Shown: positions 1 to 6,133 of the stretch, piece by piece
Layout of the letters: the number at the start of each line of letters is the position of its first letter
How positions within the stretch are numbered: the first letter of the stretch is position 1
From: an uncultured Clostridia bacterium
GTDB lineage: Bacteria > Bacillota > Clostridia > Oscillospirales > CAG-272
NCBI GenBank assembly: GCA_937892405.1
Contig: CALAFS010000258.1
Span: 1-6,382 of the forward strand
DNA: 6,382 bases
Direction of reading: 5' to 3'
The notes under the pieces: model-generated
Seen by the model: the letters and a program-made list of their open reading frames with translations, nothing else
Database searches by the model: none
What the model was told of the DNA's origin: nothing
Translations under genes and position numbers: made by a program

Positions 1-47
1 CCCAATGTAAATTCCACCTCAAATTCCACTGTGGAATTTACTTTGGG
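1..47. repeat. Imperfect inverted repeat with alternative hairpins
   Basis: Positions 1-17 and the reverse complement of 31-47 match at 16 of 17 bases (one mismatch in the fifth to seventh base region). The 13-nt loop (18-30) contains a further copy of AAATTCCAC at 21-29, a direct repeat of the left arm at 9-17. The right arm GTGGAATTT can therefore pair either with the distal copy (long stem) or with the adjacent one (nine pairs around a single T). No T-tract follows, so a simple terminator is not supported. The element may continue beyond the window. It resembles the small dispersed palindromes found between genes in many Clostridia, but copy number cannot be judged here. Confidence 0.6.
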
Positions 48-91
48 AATTCACTACGAAATTTCTTTTCAAAGAAAATCAAGGAAAACCC

Positions 92-120
92 TTGCGGTTT
101 TTCGCGAGATGTGCTATACT
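92..120 (+). promoter_or_regulatory. Probable sigma-A promoter of ychF
   Basis: A TTGCGG -35 box (92-97) is followed by a 17-nt spacer and a TATACT -10 box (115-120) preceded by TGC, an extended -10. The -10 matches the TATAAT consensus at five of six positions. Transcription would start near 127, giving an untranslated leader of about 65 nt before the ychF ATG. The optimal spacer and extended -10 offset the weak -35. Confidence 0.65.
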
Positions 121-129
121 ATATTTTGT

Positions 130-195
130 ATGGCAACACAGGATTTACAAGTGATTTTGCAGGATTTGCAAAGATTTTTTAGGAGATTATTATGA
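130..195 (+). CDS. Possible 21-codon leader peptide overlapping ychF start
   Basis: An ATG at 130 opens a 21-codon frame whose TGA (193-195) overlaps the ychF ATG (192-194) in an ATGA arrangement typical of translational coupling. The peptide would contain QDLQ twice, seven residues apart, then a basic and aromatic RFFRRLL end, giving an amphipathic helical pattern. No Shine-Dalgarno sequence precedes the ATG. The predicted transcription start is only a few bases upstream, so any translation would be leaderless or nearly so. The ychF ribosome binding site lies inside the frame. Chance is a serious alternative, because so short a frame carries little statistical weight. Confidence 0.2.
   Translation: MATQDLQVILQDLQRFFRRLL
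139..171 (+). repeat. Pair of 12-nt direct repeats in ychF leader
   Basis: CAGGATTTACAA (139-150) and CAGGATTTGCAA (160-171) differ at one base and start 21 bp apart, two turns of the DNA helix. They lie between the predicted transcription start and the ychF ribosome binding site. The spacing suits a pair of protein-binding half-sites, and it equally encodes a seven-residue repeat in the small overlapping frame. Neither role is shown. Confidence 0.5.
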
Positions 196-1286
196 AACTC
201 GGAATTGTAGGACTTCCGAATGTCGGAAAAAGCACACTCTTCAACGCTCTGACAAACGCCGGCGCGGAGTCCGCCAACTATCCTTTCTGCACCATTGACC
301 CGAATGTCGGCGTCGTCGCCGTCCCCGACTATCGCCTCGACAAGCTCGCCGAGATGTATCACCCCGAGAAGTTCACTCCTGCGGTGATTGAGTTCGTCGA
401 CATCGCGGGACTTGTCCGCGGCGCCTCGCAGGGCGAGGGGCTCGGCAACAAATTTCTTGCCAATATCCGCGAAGTTGACGCGATTGTACATGTTGTGCGC
501 TGTTTCGAGAACGGCGATATTATCCATGTCGAAGGCTCGGTCGACCCGATGCGTGATGTCGAGACCATCAATATGGAATTGATCCTCTCCGACCTTGAGA
601 TCGTCGAGCGCGCGATCGACCGTACCGCGAAGGCGGCGAAGAGCGATAAATCCCTCCTTGCGAAAGTCGAAGTGCTCGAGAAGGTCAAGGCGGCGCTCGA
701 TGAAGGAAAGTGCGCCCGCGCCATCGGACTCTCGGAGGACGAGGCGGCACTGATCGAGGAGTCCCGTCTCCTCACGATGAAGCCGATTATCTATGTCGCG
801 AATGTCTCGGAGGACGAGGTCGGCGGCTCCTACGAAGAGAATGAAGGCTACCAAAAGCTGAAGGCGCACGCCGCGAGCGAAGGCAGTGAGATCATCGCCG
901 TCAGCGCACAGATCGAGGCGGAGATCGCCGAGCTGGAGGGCGAGGAAAAGAAGGCGTTTCTTGCCGATCTCGGCATTGAGGAGAGCGGTCTTGACAAGCT
1001 CATCAAGTCGGGATATTCGCTCCTCGGACTCATCAGCTTCCTGACCGCAGGACCGAAAGAGGTGCGCGCCTGGACGATCACAAAGGGCACAAAAGCACCG
1101 CAGGCGGCGGGTAAGATTCACAGCGACTTTGAGCGCGGATTCATTCGCGCGGAGGTTGTTTCCTTCGACGATCTTGTCCGCGAGGGCGATCGCAACAAGG
1201 TGAAGGAAAAAGGACTTCTCCGCAGTGAGGGAAAAGACTATGTCATGCAGGACGGCGACATCGTCGAATTCCTCTTTAATGTATAA
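192..1286 (+). CDS. ychF: Redox-regulated ATPase YchF (Obg-like, OLA1 family)
   Basis: This is a P-loop NTPase of the Obg/HflX superfamily that binds ribosomes and, unusually for the group, prefers ATP to GTP. The 364 residues match the usual family length and it looks full-length. Visible features are the Walker A G7-LPNVGKST (7-15); the G3 motif D70-I-A-G73 followed by LVRGASQGEGLGNKFL; and N204-V-S-E207 where classical GTPases have NKxD, the substitution linked to ATP specificity. A helical, probably coiled-coil insertion spans about residues 130-185. The C-terminal TGS domain contains the family signatures VRAWTITKGTKAPQAAG, HSDFERGF and EGKDYVMQDGDI, and the protein ends in FLFNV. The ATG is preceded by AGGAG (181-185) with a 6-nt spacer. 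It appears monocistronic, with its own promoter and two hairpins downstream. Confidence 0.98.
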   Translation: MKLGIVGLPNVGKSTLFNALTNAGAESANYPFCTIDPNVGVVAVPDYRLDKLAEMYHPEKFTPAVIEFVDIAGLVRGASQGEGLGNKFLANIREVDAIVHVVRCFENGDIIHVEGSVDPMRDVETINMELILSDLEIVERAIDRTAKAAKSDKSLLAKVEVLEKVKAALDEGKCARAIGLSEDEAALIEESRLLTMKPIIYVANVSEDEVGGSYEENEGYQKLKAHAASEGSEIIAVSAQIEAEIAELEGEEKKAFLADLGIEESGLDKLIKSGYSLLGLISFLTAGPKEVRAWTITKGTKAPQAAGKIHSDFERGFIRAEVVSFDDLVREGDRNKVKEKGLLRSEGKDYVMQDGDIVEFLFNV

Positions 1287-1308
1287 AAGCAAAGAAAAAT
1301 AAAGGCAG

Positions 1309-1352
1309 AAAGCCGATCGCTCCGATACATGTATCGGAGCGATCGGCTTTTT
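1309..1352. terminator. 42-nt perfect palindrome, probable terminator between convergent genes
   Basis: Positions 1309-1350 are a perfect palindrome centred on CATG, able to form up to about 19 base pairs with a minimal loop. It begins 22 nt after the ychF stop. On the plus strand the stem ends in CTTTTT, a good intrinsic terminator. On the minus strand, serving comEC, the stem is followed by TTTCTGCC and then a T-rich stretch, a weaker U-tract. It is most likely bidirectional, stronger for ychF. Confidence 0.85.
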
Positions 1353-1363
1353 CGATGTGATAT

Positions 1364-1388
1364 GCTCCCGAAAATATCGGGAGCTTTT
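1364..1388 (+). terminator. Second hairpin with T-tract, backup terminator
   Basis: GCTCCCGA (1364-1371) pairs perfectly with TCGGGAGC (1377-1384) across a 5-nt loop, and TTTT follows at 1385-1388. The T-tract is on the plus strand only, so it would stop ychF transcripts that pass the first palindrome before they run antisense into comEC. Read from comEC, it sits about 9 nt after the stop codon but lacks a U-tract. Confidence 0.7.
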
Positions 1389-1393
1389 CTGTT

Positions 1394-3580
1394 CTATCGG
1401 TCGAGACGCGCTTTTGTCGGTTGATTCAAAAGCCTTCCGCCGCGAGCGAGAAAAACGCGCGTGTCCCCCTCGCTCACCGAAACGCTGTTTTTCGTGAGAA
1501 GAATCAGAGAGGCGCTCGTCCTCTGCGGATTGAAGGAGTCCGTTTTTTCGGTCTTTCGACCGCTCAGACCGAAAACAATGGTTTTCGCACCGAGGAGCGC
1601 CGCGCGGGTCGCGGTGCTGTCCGCTTCTGCACTGCGGGAGAAATAGGCGATCTTCGTCTTCGGCGTTACAAGGGTAAAGCCGTCGCCCGAGAGAAGACGC
1701 AAATTCGTGTCACCGACCGTTAAGGTCGCATCGGGTGCCGTGGTGCGACATTCGACCCGCGCCTCCGACAGGATTTCTTCGACAGTATGAAGAAGGAAGC
1801 GCTCCTCGTTCGTCCTCGGGATCGGGAAGGTGACGCTGCGGATTTTCACGGCGGAGGTCACCGAGCGGAGGAAAAATGCCGCACGATACGGGTACGAGGT
1901 GAAAATCAAAGAGTCGATCTCCGTGATATGCCGCTCTGTGAGATAAGCGGAAACCGTTCCGCTGTCGCCACCGGCGGTAAGAAGTGTCGCGACCTCACCG
2001 TCGGAGGGAACGAAGATACATTCTTCCGACTCTCCGTCGGAGCGGTAATCGACGCGCTCCTCGGATACGGCGAGGCAGGAAGAGATGCCTGCACTGACGA
2101 AAACGGAGAGAAAAAGAATCAAGAGCAGGGCAATCGCACTCTTGCGGTGCCGGATCTTCAGAACAAGGAAAAGAAGGAAAGCGACTGTCAGGATCACGGT
2201 CAGAATCTTCGTCAGCGGAAAATCCGCGGCAATATAGACCGACGGAAGATCGGAAAAGACGCCGGCAAGACGCAGAATAAGGTCGGAGAGGAAGGAAAGA
2301 GGCACCTCAGTCGGCAGAAAATACCCGAACGGCAGAGACAGAACGCCGAGAATCATAAAGACCTCGACAAGAAAACCGAAAATCAAAGTGGTAAACGCGG
2401 AAAGAAGAGAAACGCGACCGAAAACGAAGACCGTGATCGCAAGCGTCGCGCTGACGGCGAAGAAGGAGAGAAAGACGGCAATGACCGAGGAGAGAAGGAG
2501 TCGGCGGATCGGGTGTTTCGCCTCTTCTTTCGGCTTCGGTGCGATGAGAATACCGAGTGTCGCGAGTGCGGAAAGGAGAAGCGAAAGGTCGAACACCGCA
2601 TACGGTGTGAATAGGCAGATGACAAAGACCGATACCGAAAGAGAAGTCAGCGAGTCCGAAGTCCCCGCGAAAAGAAAGAGCAAGGAAGCGAGCAAAAGCA
2701 TAATCCCCGCACGAAGAACGGAGGGGGAAAATCCCGTTAGCGCCATATAGAAAAGTGCGAACAAAGAGGTGATGCCGACGCGGAACTTCTTGCCGACACC
2801 GAAAAGTAACAGCAGACGGTGAAGAAACGCGGAGAGAACCGCGAGGTGCATGCCGCTGACTGCGAGAAGGTGAGAAATGCCGATCCTCTGAAAGTCGAGT
2901 TTCACCGTCCCGGAAAAATCCGACCTGTCTCCGAGAAGGAGTGCCGCAAGAAGCGGGGAGCCTTCGCCACCGACCTTTTCAAGATAATCTTGCACGCCGA
3001 AGCGAAGAAGAGACAGGCGGCGTCCCGGGTAGGAATTGTCCTTAAAAAGTGTAGTATAGTTGTCAATTGTCACATAACCGGAGTAGCCGCCGGCGTACAG
3101 AGAAAGGTTGGAGACTTCACCGTCTGCATCACCGAGCGAGCGGATTTTCGCCCGGAAACGGATATGATCACCGAGAGAAAGGGATGCGGTATCCGTGTCC
3201 GCTCTGACGCGCAGGCGATAGCGGGAGAGCGGTGCGTCACCGATCGGTTCGGTCTTTACCGTGAAGACACCGCCGTAGGATTTTGCATAGGTGATGTCGG
3301 TGACGGTCGCCTCAATCTCGTATTCTTCGGTAAGGCGTCTGTCCGCGAAGAACCAAAGATCAAAATAAAGATGCGAGAGGAGAAAGGAAAGCGACAGGGA
3401 AAAGAGCACCGAAACAAAGGCGCCCGTTTTATGTCCTAAGAAGAGGAAAACGAAGGCGGCGGCGAAAACGGCGAGAAAGACGATCAGCGTCCGGACGCCC
3501 TCCAGTTTCTGAAAAAGAGCGAAGCCGCCGAGCATCATACAAAGTATCATGCACAGCGGCCGCTTGCGGAAAATCTCCAT
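1394..3580 (-). CDS. comEC: ComEC/Rec2-family DNA uptake channel with degenerate metallo-beta-lactamase domain
   Basis: ComEC is the polytopic inner-membrane protein that carries single-stranded DNA into the cytoplasm during natural transformation. At 728 residues it is within the family range. It has N-terminal membrane helices (about 10-72), an extracellular OB-fold/DUF4131-like region (about 84-175), and a Competence domain (about 205-505). The Competence domain shows LLLGDRSDF (214-222), the hallmark GISHLLAVSGMHLAVL (234-249), SVLRAGIM (287-294) and many hydrophobic helices. The C-terminus (about 508-728) aligns with the usual metallo-beta-lactamase-like domain but is stripped of its motifs. 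DVGQGD is replaced by SDGESE (514-519), and the HxHxDH position reads S562-Y-P-Y-R-A567. The OB region has no cysteine, so the disulfide known in Bacillus subtilis ComEC is absent. The ATG is 24 nt after the lipid kinase stop, with a modest AGGA (3591-3594) 10 nt upstream. Family assignment is firm. Competence is an inference, as no other com gene is visible. Confidence 0.95.
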   Translation of the reverse strand: MEIFRKRPLCMILCMMLGGFALFQKLEGVRTLIVFLAVFAAAFVFLFLGHKTGAFVSVLFSLSLSFLLSHLYFDLWFFADRRLTEEYEIEATVTDITYAKSYGGVFTVKTEPIGDAPLSRYRLRVRADTDTASLSLGDHIRFRAKIRSLGDADGEVSNLSLYAGGYSGYVTIDNYTTLFKDNSYPGRRLSLLRFGVQDYLEKVGGEGSPLLAALLLGDRSDFSGTVKLDFQRIGISHLLAVSGMHLAVLSAFLHRLLLLFGVGKKFRVGITSLFALFYMALTGFSPSVLRAGIMLLLASLLFLFAGTSDSLTSLSVSVFVICLFTPYAVFDLSLLLSALATLGILIAPKPKEEAKHPIRRLLLSSVIAVFLSFFAVSATLAITVFVFGRVSLLSAFTTLIFGFLVEVFMILGVLSLPFGYFLPTEVPLSFLSDLILRLAGVFSDLPSVYIAADFPLTKILTVILTVAFLLFLVLKIRHRKSAIALLLILFLSVFVSAGISSCLAVSEERVDYRSDGESEECIFVPSDGEVATLLTAGGDSGTVSAYLTERHITEIDSLIFTSYPYRAAFFLRSVTSAVKIRSVTFPIPRTNEERFLLHTVEEILSEARVECRTTAPDATLTVGDTNLRLLSGDGFTLVTPKTKIAYFSRSAEADSTATRAALLGAKTIVFGLSGRKTEKTDSFNPQRTSASLILLTKNSVSVSEGDTRVFLARGGRLLNQPTKARLDR

Positions 3581-3604
3581 AGAAATCGGATCCTGTCGGT
3601 GATA

Positions 3605-4555
3605 TTATTTTTTCAGGCAGTCGTCAACGGTGCGGTATTTCATGTCCGAGCCCTTCGGAATTACGAAGTTGAATCCGTTCTTCACAACGGTGAATTCGAT
3701 GGATTTTGCTCCCATGATTTCTCCGTCGATACAGATCGGGAGAGGTGCCTCGAACTCCATGCGGAAGTGAGGAACCTGACGGTAGCGGATAATTTTCATC
3801 GCGTCGGCGTTCTCAAGGTAGGTGCCTTTTTTATACGAGCCGACGAGCTTCAGAAAGCGGAGACGCGGCACCTTGTCGATGATGCAGACATCCATCAGAC
3901 CGTCGTTCAGAAGTGCGCGGGGCGCAGCGTCAAAACCGCCGCCGCAATACTGCCCGTTTGCGATCGCGGTCAGGAGCAGCTCCTGCTCGATCACCTCGCC
4001 GTCATCGAAGACCAGCTTCATCTTCGTACCGTATTTTTTGAAGAGCACGACCACTACGCCGAAAATATAAGAGGCGGACGGGGTGACGAGCTTCAGTTTT
4101 TTGAGCCTTGCGGCTTCCTGCACGACGGCACAGTCAAAGCCGATATTCACCATATTCACGCAATAGGAATTGTTGCACTTGATAAGATCGAGGGAGACGG
4201 TGTCCCCGTCAAGCTGTGCGTCAATGTTGCGGAACATTTCCGGATGGGTGAAGTTGCGGGAAAAGTCATTGCCCGAGCCGTTCGGGATCACGCCGAACTC
4301 CACATTCGGATTTTCGGGTGCACTGTTGACGATCTCGTTGATCGTTCCGTCGCCGCCCGCACAGATAAAGCGCTGGCGCTCGCTCGACATCTTCACCATA
4401 TTGCGGACATAGTCTGTCGCGTCGCCGATGCTCGTCGTGTAGTAAATATGATAGTTCAGATGCCGCGACTGGCACGCCGTCTTGATGGTGTTCTCAAATC
4501 GCTCATCCTTGCGTTTCTTTCCCGATTTCGGATTCAGAATAAAATGATAGATCAT
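3605..4555 (-). CDS. YegS/DgkB-type diacylglycerol (lipid) kinase
   Basis: This is a cytoplasmic or membrane-associated kinase of the DAGK-catalytic family (DgkB, YegS, BmrU), which phosphorylates diacylglycerol or a related lipid with ATP. In Gram-positive bacteria such enzymes recycle diacylglycerol left by lipoteichoic acid synthesis. The 316 residues match the family. Motifs in order are N8-PKSGK, the nucleotide-binding GGDGT (67-71) followed by INEIV, P91-NGSGNDF, GGGFDAAP and NDGLMDVCII in the C-terminal beta-sandwich domain, and D277-G-E279, whose glutamate corresponds to the catalytic base of DgkB. There is no signal peptide or membrane helix. The ATG is preceded by AGGAG (4564-4568) with an 8-nt spacer. 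It is the first gene after the promoter at 4792-4820 and lies 24 nt ahead of comEC. The lipid substrate cannot be decided from sequence alone, so no gene symbol is given. Confidence 0.95.
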   Translation of the reverse strand: MIYHFILNPKSGKKRKDERFENTIKTACQSRHLNYHIYYTTSIGDATDYVRNMVKMSSERQRFICAGGDGTINEIVNSAPENPNVEFGVIPNGSGNDFSRNFTHPEMFRNIDAQLDGDTVSLDLIKCNNSYCVNMVNIGFDCAVVQEAARLKKLKLVTPSASYIFGVVVVLFKKYGTKMKLVFDDGEVIEQELLLTAIANGQYCGGGFDAAPRALLNDGLMDVCIIDKVPRLRFLKLVGSYKKGTYLENADAMKIIRYRQVPHFRMEFEAPLPICIDGEIMGAKSIEFTVVKNGFNFVIPKGSDMKYRTVDDCLKK

Positions 4556-4614
4556 GGATCATACTCCTATGCCGCAGCAGAAGTAATAACAGCCTGTCGA
4601 ATAGGCAGTAGCTT

Positions 4615-4623
4615 ATTATAGCA
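4615..4623 (-). promoter_or_regulatory. Extended -10-like box in first repeat unit, nearest the kinase
   Basis: TGC-TATAAT on the minus strand, about 60 nt from the kinase ATG. The sequence 17 nt upstream reads AGCTGT, and the nearest -35-like hexamer, TCGACA (4643-4648), is 22 nt away, too far for a normal spacer. If active it would give a short leader with only the last hairpin. Confidence 0.25.
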
Positions 4624-4711
4624 GATAAAACGAGATAACAGCTGTCGAATAGACAGCAGCCTTTATAGCAAATAAAACGCGCTAATAAGCCCGCCGAATA
4701 GGCAACACCCT

Positions 4712-4720
4712 ATTATAGCA
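4712..4720 (-). promoter_or_regulatory. Extended -10-like box in third repeat unit
   Basis: TGC-TATAAT on the minus strand is identical to the -10 of the main promoter. The hexamer 17 nt upstream (ACTGCT) does not resemble TTGACA. Extended -10 boxes can act without a good -35, so a secondary start is possible but unproven. Confidence 0.25.
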
Positions 4721-4791
4721 GATAAAAGGAGGAAAGCAGTCTTTATAGCAAATAAAGCGCAATAATAGCCTGCCGAATAGGCAACAGCCCT

Positions 4792-4820
4792 ATTATAGCA
4801 GATAAAACGCGGTTTGTCAA
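4792..4820 (-). promoter_or_regulatory. Consensus sigma-A promoter for lipid kinase-comEC
   Basis: Read on the minus strand, TTGACA (4815-4820) is followed by exactly 17 nt and then TATAAT (4792-4797), preceded by TGC as an extended -10. Both hexamers are perfect consensus. The -35 lies about 46 nt beyond the rarA stop, and transcription would start near 4785. This leaves a leader of roughly 230 nt, made almost wholly of the repeat array, before the kinase ATG. The -10 box is itself part of the last repeat unit, while the -35 lies outside the array. Confidence 0.9.
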
Positions 4821-4865
4821 GTTTTTGTGAAAAAGTGCGGAAAACGGCGAATAAATATGCGAAAT

Positions 4866-6101
4866 TCAGGATTTCGCCGCCCGCCGTATCATCTCATAAT
4901 AAGCCCGCGCCGCCTGCTCGGTCTTGTTGCTTCCGAAGGTGTAATACTTGTGATCTTTGATGTCGCTCGGGAGATATTGCTGTTCCACATACGAGTTTTC
5001 ATAATCGTGCGGATATTTATAGCCTTTGAAAAGGGGGCTTTGCAGATGCTCCGGGACATTGACTCCGAGCCCTGCGTCGAGATCCGCACGGGCGGCGGCG
5101 AGCGCCGCATAGGCGGAATTGGACTTCGGTGCCGTGGCGAGCACGATCGTCGCATTGGCAAGAGGGATCGCCGCCTCGGGAAGTCCGAGCTCTTTCGCGC
5201 TTTCCGCCGCGGCGCGGGTGATGACCGCCGCCATCGGATAGGCACAGCCGATGTCCTCGGAAGCGATAACCTGAAGACGGCGGCAGGCGGAAATCAGATC
5301 GCCGCCGGCGAGAATCTTCGCAAGCCAGAAAATGGCGGCGTCGGGATCGGAGCCGCGGATGGACTTCTGAAGGCAGGAGAGCAGGTCGTAATGTACATCG
5401 CCGTTTCGATCAAAGTGCCCGGAGACTGCCGGCAAGAGGTCGGTCAGCGTCTGCATGTCGAGGTGATTTTCCGAGAGATAGAAAAGATTCTCAAGGATGT
5501 TGATGCTCATTCTGACATCGCCCGCCGCTGTCGACGCGATGCGGAAGAGAACCTCGTCGTCTGCCGTCTTCTGCGTCCCGAAGTCTTCGTTCAGAATGGC
5601 AAGAGCGCGTTCAAGGGAGGGAAGGCATTCCTCCGGTGTCACCGGCTTGAACTGGAAGACGGAAGAACGGGAAAGAAGCGCGTTATAAATGTAGTAGTAC
5701 GGGTTTTCTGTCGTGGAGGCAATCAGCGTGATCTTTCCGTTTTCGAGAAATTCGAGGAGGGATTGCTGTTGCTTACGGTTGAAATACTGGATTTCATCAA
5801 GGTAGAGAAGCGTCCCCTCCGAAGAAAAGAGACTGTCGGTCGAAGAGATCACCTCTTTGATGTCCGCGATGCTCGCGGTGGTGGCATTCAGCTTGTAAAG
5901 CTGCATACCGGACGCCTCGGCGATGATGTTCGCGACCGTGGTCTTTCCGGTGCCGGGAGGTCCGAAGAAGATCATATTCGGGAAGCGGTGGCTCTCCGCG
6001 AGTCGGCGGAGGACGCCGCCTTTTCCGACAAGGTGTGCCTGTCCCGCGATTTCGTCAAAGGTTTTCGGTCGCATGCGGTCGGCTAAGGGTTGTTTGTTCA
6101 T
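4866..6101 (-). CDS. rarA: Replication-associated recombination protein A (RarA/MgsA, AAA+ ATPase)
   Basis: RarA belongs to the clamp-loader-like AAA+ family (WRNIP1/Mgs1 in eukaryotes), which acts at stalled or gapped replication forks as a tetramer. The 411 residues are close to family length. Visible features are PLADRMRP near the N-terminus; Walker A G47-PPGTGKT54; Walker B LLYLD102-E103; sensor 1 in IASTTENP; the arginine-finger region NALLSRSSVF; and sensor 2 in GDVRMSINILE. The C-terminal tetramerisation part contains RGSDPDAAIFWLAKIL, RRLQVIASEDIG and GYKYPHDY. The ATG at 6101 is the only candidate: an in-frame TAA lies two codons upstream, and the conserved PLAxRMRP follows at once. 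Its ribosome binding site is odd, because the nearest good match, AAAGGA, is about 19 nt away. It follows recG after 32 nt, so co-transcription is likely. No clear terminator follows its TGA, so some transcripts may read into the kinase. Confidence 0.97.
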   Translation of the reverse strand: MNKQPLADRMRPKTFDEIAGQAHLVGKGGVLRRLAESHRFPNMIFFGPPGTGKTTVANIIAEASGMQLYKLNATTASIADIKEVISSTDSLFSSEGTLLYLDEIQYFNRKQQQSLLEFLENGKITLIASTTENPYYYIYNALLSRSSVFQFKPVTPEECLPSLERALAILNEDFGTQKTADDEVLFRIASTAAGDVRMSINILENLFYLSENHLDMQTLTDLLPAVSGHFDRNGDVHYDLLSCLQKSIRGSDPDAAIFWLAKILAGGDLISACRRLQVIASEDIGCAYPMAAVITRAAAESAKELGLPEAAIPLANATIVLATAPKSNSAYAALAAARADLDAGLGVNVPEHLQSPLFKGYKYPHDYENSYVEQQYLPSDIKDHKYYTFGSNKTEQAARAYYEMIRRAAKS

Positions 6102-6133
6102 GGCGTATTACGGATAGCAGTCCTTTCTTATAT

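Larger units (their letters stand above)
4584..4811. repeat. Array of five degenerate ~50-nt units in A-B-A-B-A order
   Basis: This fills most of the 310 nt between rarA and the lipid kinase. Five copies of TATAGCA(A/G)ATAAA start at 4617, 4664, 4714, 4744 and 4794 (steps 47, 50, 30, 50). Copies 1, 3 and 5 read TATTATAGCAGATAAAA (type A, with TT-ATTATA in copy 1), and copies 2 and 4 read CTTTATAGCAAATAAA (type B). Four units also carry GAATA (4599, 4647, 4696, 4775) flanked by inverted arms: 4641-4646/4652-4657 (GCTGTC/GACAGC), 4771-4774/4780-4783 (TGCC/GGCA), 4693-4695/4701-4703 (GCC/GGC), and a mismatched copy at 4592-4608. The fourth unit has lost this hairpin. In A units an outer AT-rich arm (TAATA...TATTA) encloses the inner hairpin. 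No frame across it looks coding. Confidence 0.85.

Noticed and set aside
84..103. Small hairpin with T-run upstream of ychF as a terminator of an upstream gene
   Set aside because: The stem is short with few G-C pairs, and it overlaps the -35 region of a good promoter. No upstream gene is visible in the window to need it.
114..1292. 392-codon open frame on the minus strand covering all of ychF
   Set aside because: It is the exact shadow of ychF, whose protein matches its family from end to end. The antisense translation has no recognisable motif and is rich in Leu, Arg and Asp, as expected from GC-rich codons read backwards.
1787..2614. 275-codon charged plus-strand frame inside comEC
   Set aside because: Lys/Glu/Arg-rich low-complexity translation caused by the purine-rich complement of a membrane-protein gene. 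The minus-strand frame has the ComEC hallmarks.
3599..4621. 340-codon open frame on the plus strand across the lipid kinase
   Set aside because: Antisense shadow of a clearly recognised kinase, with no motif of its own and no ribosome binding site that stands out.
4584..4811. CRISPR array
   Set aside because: The units are degenerate and of unequal length (30-50 nt), with no unique spacers between identical repeats and no cas genes nearby.
4821..4865. Terminator after rarA
   Set aside because: The stretch is AT-rich but no convincing GC-rich stem followed by a T-tract can be drawn on the minus strand.
4827..6086. 419-codon open frame on the plus strand across rarA
   Set aside because: Longer than rarA itself but antisense to a well-conserved gene, arginine- and glycine-rich, and without domain signatures. 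It is a by-product of codon bias.
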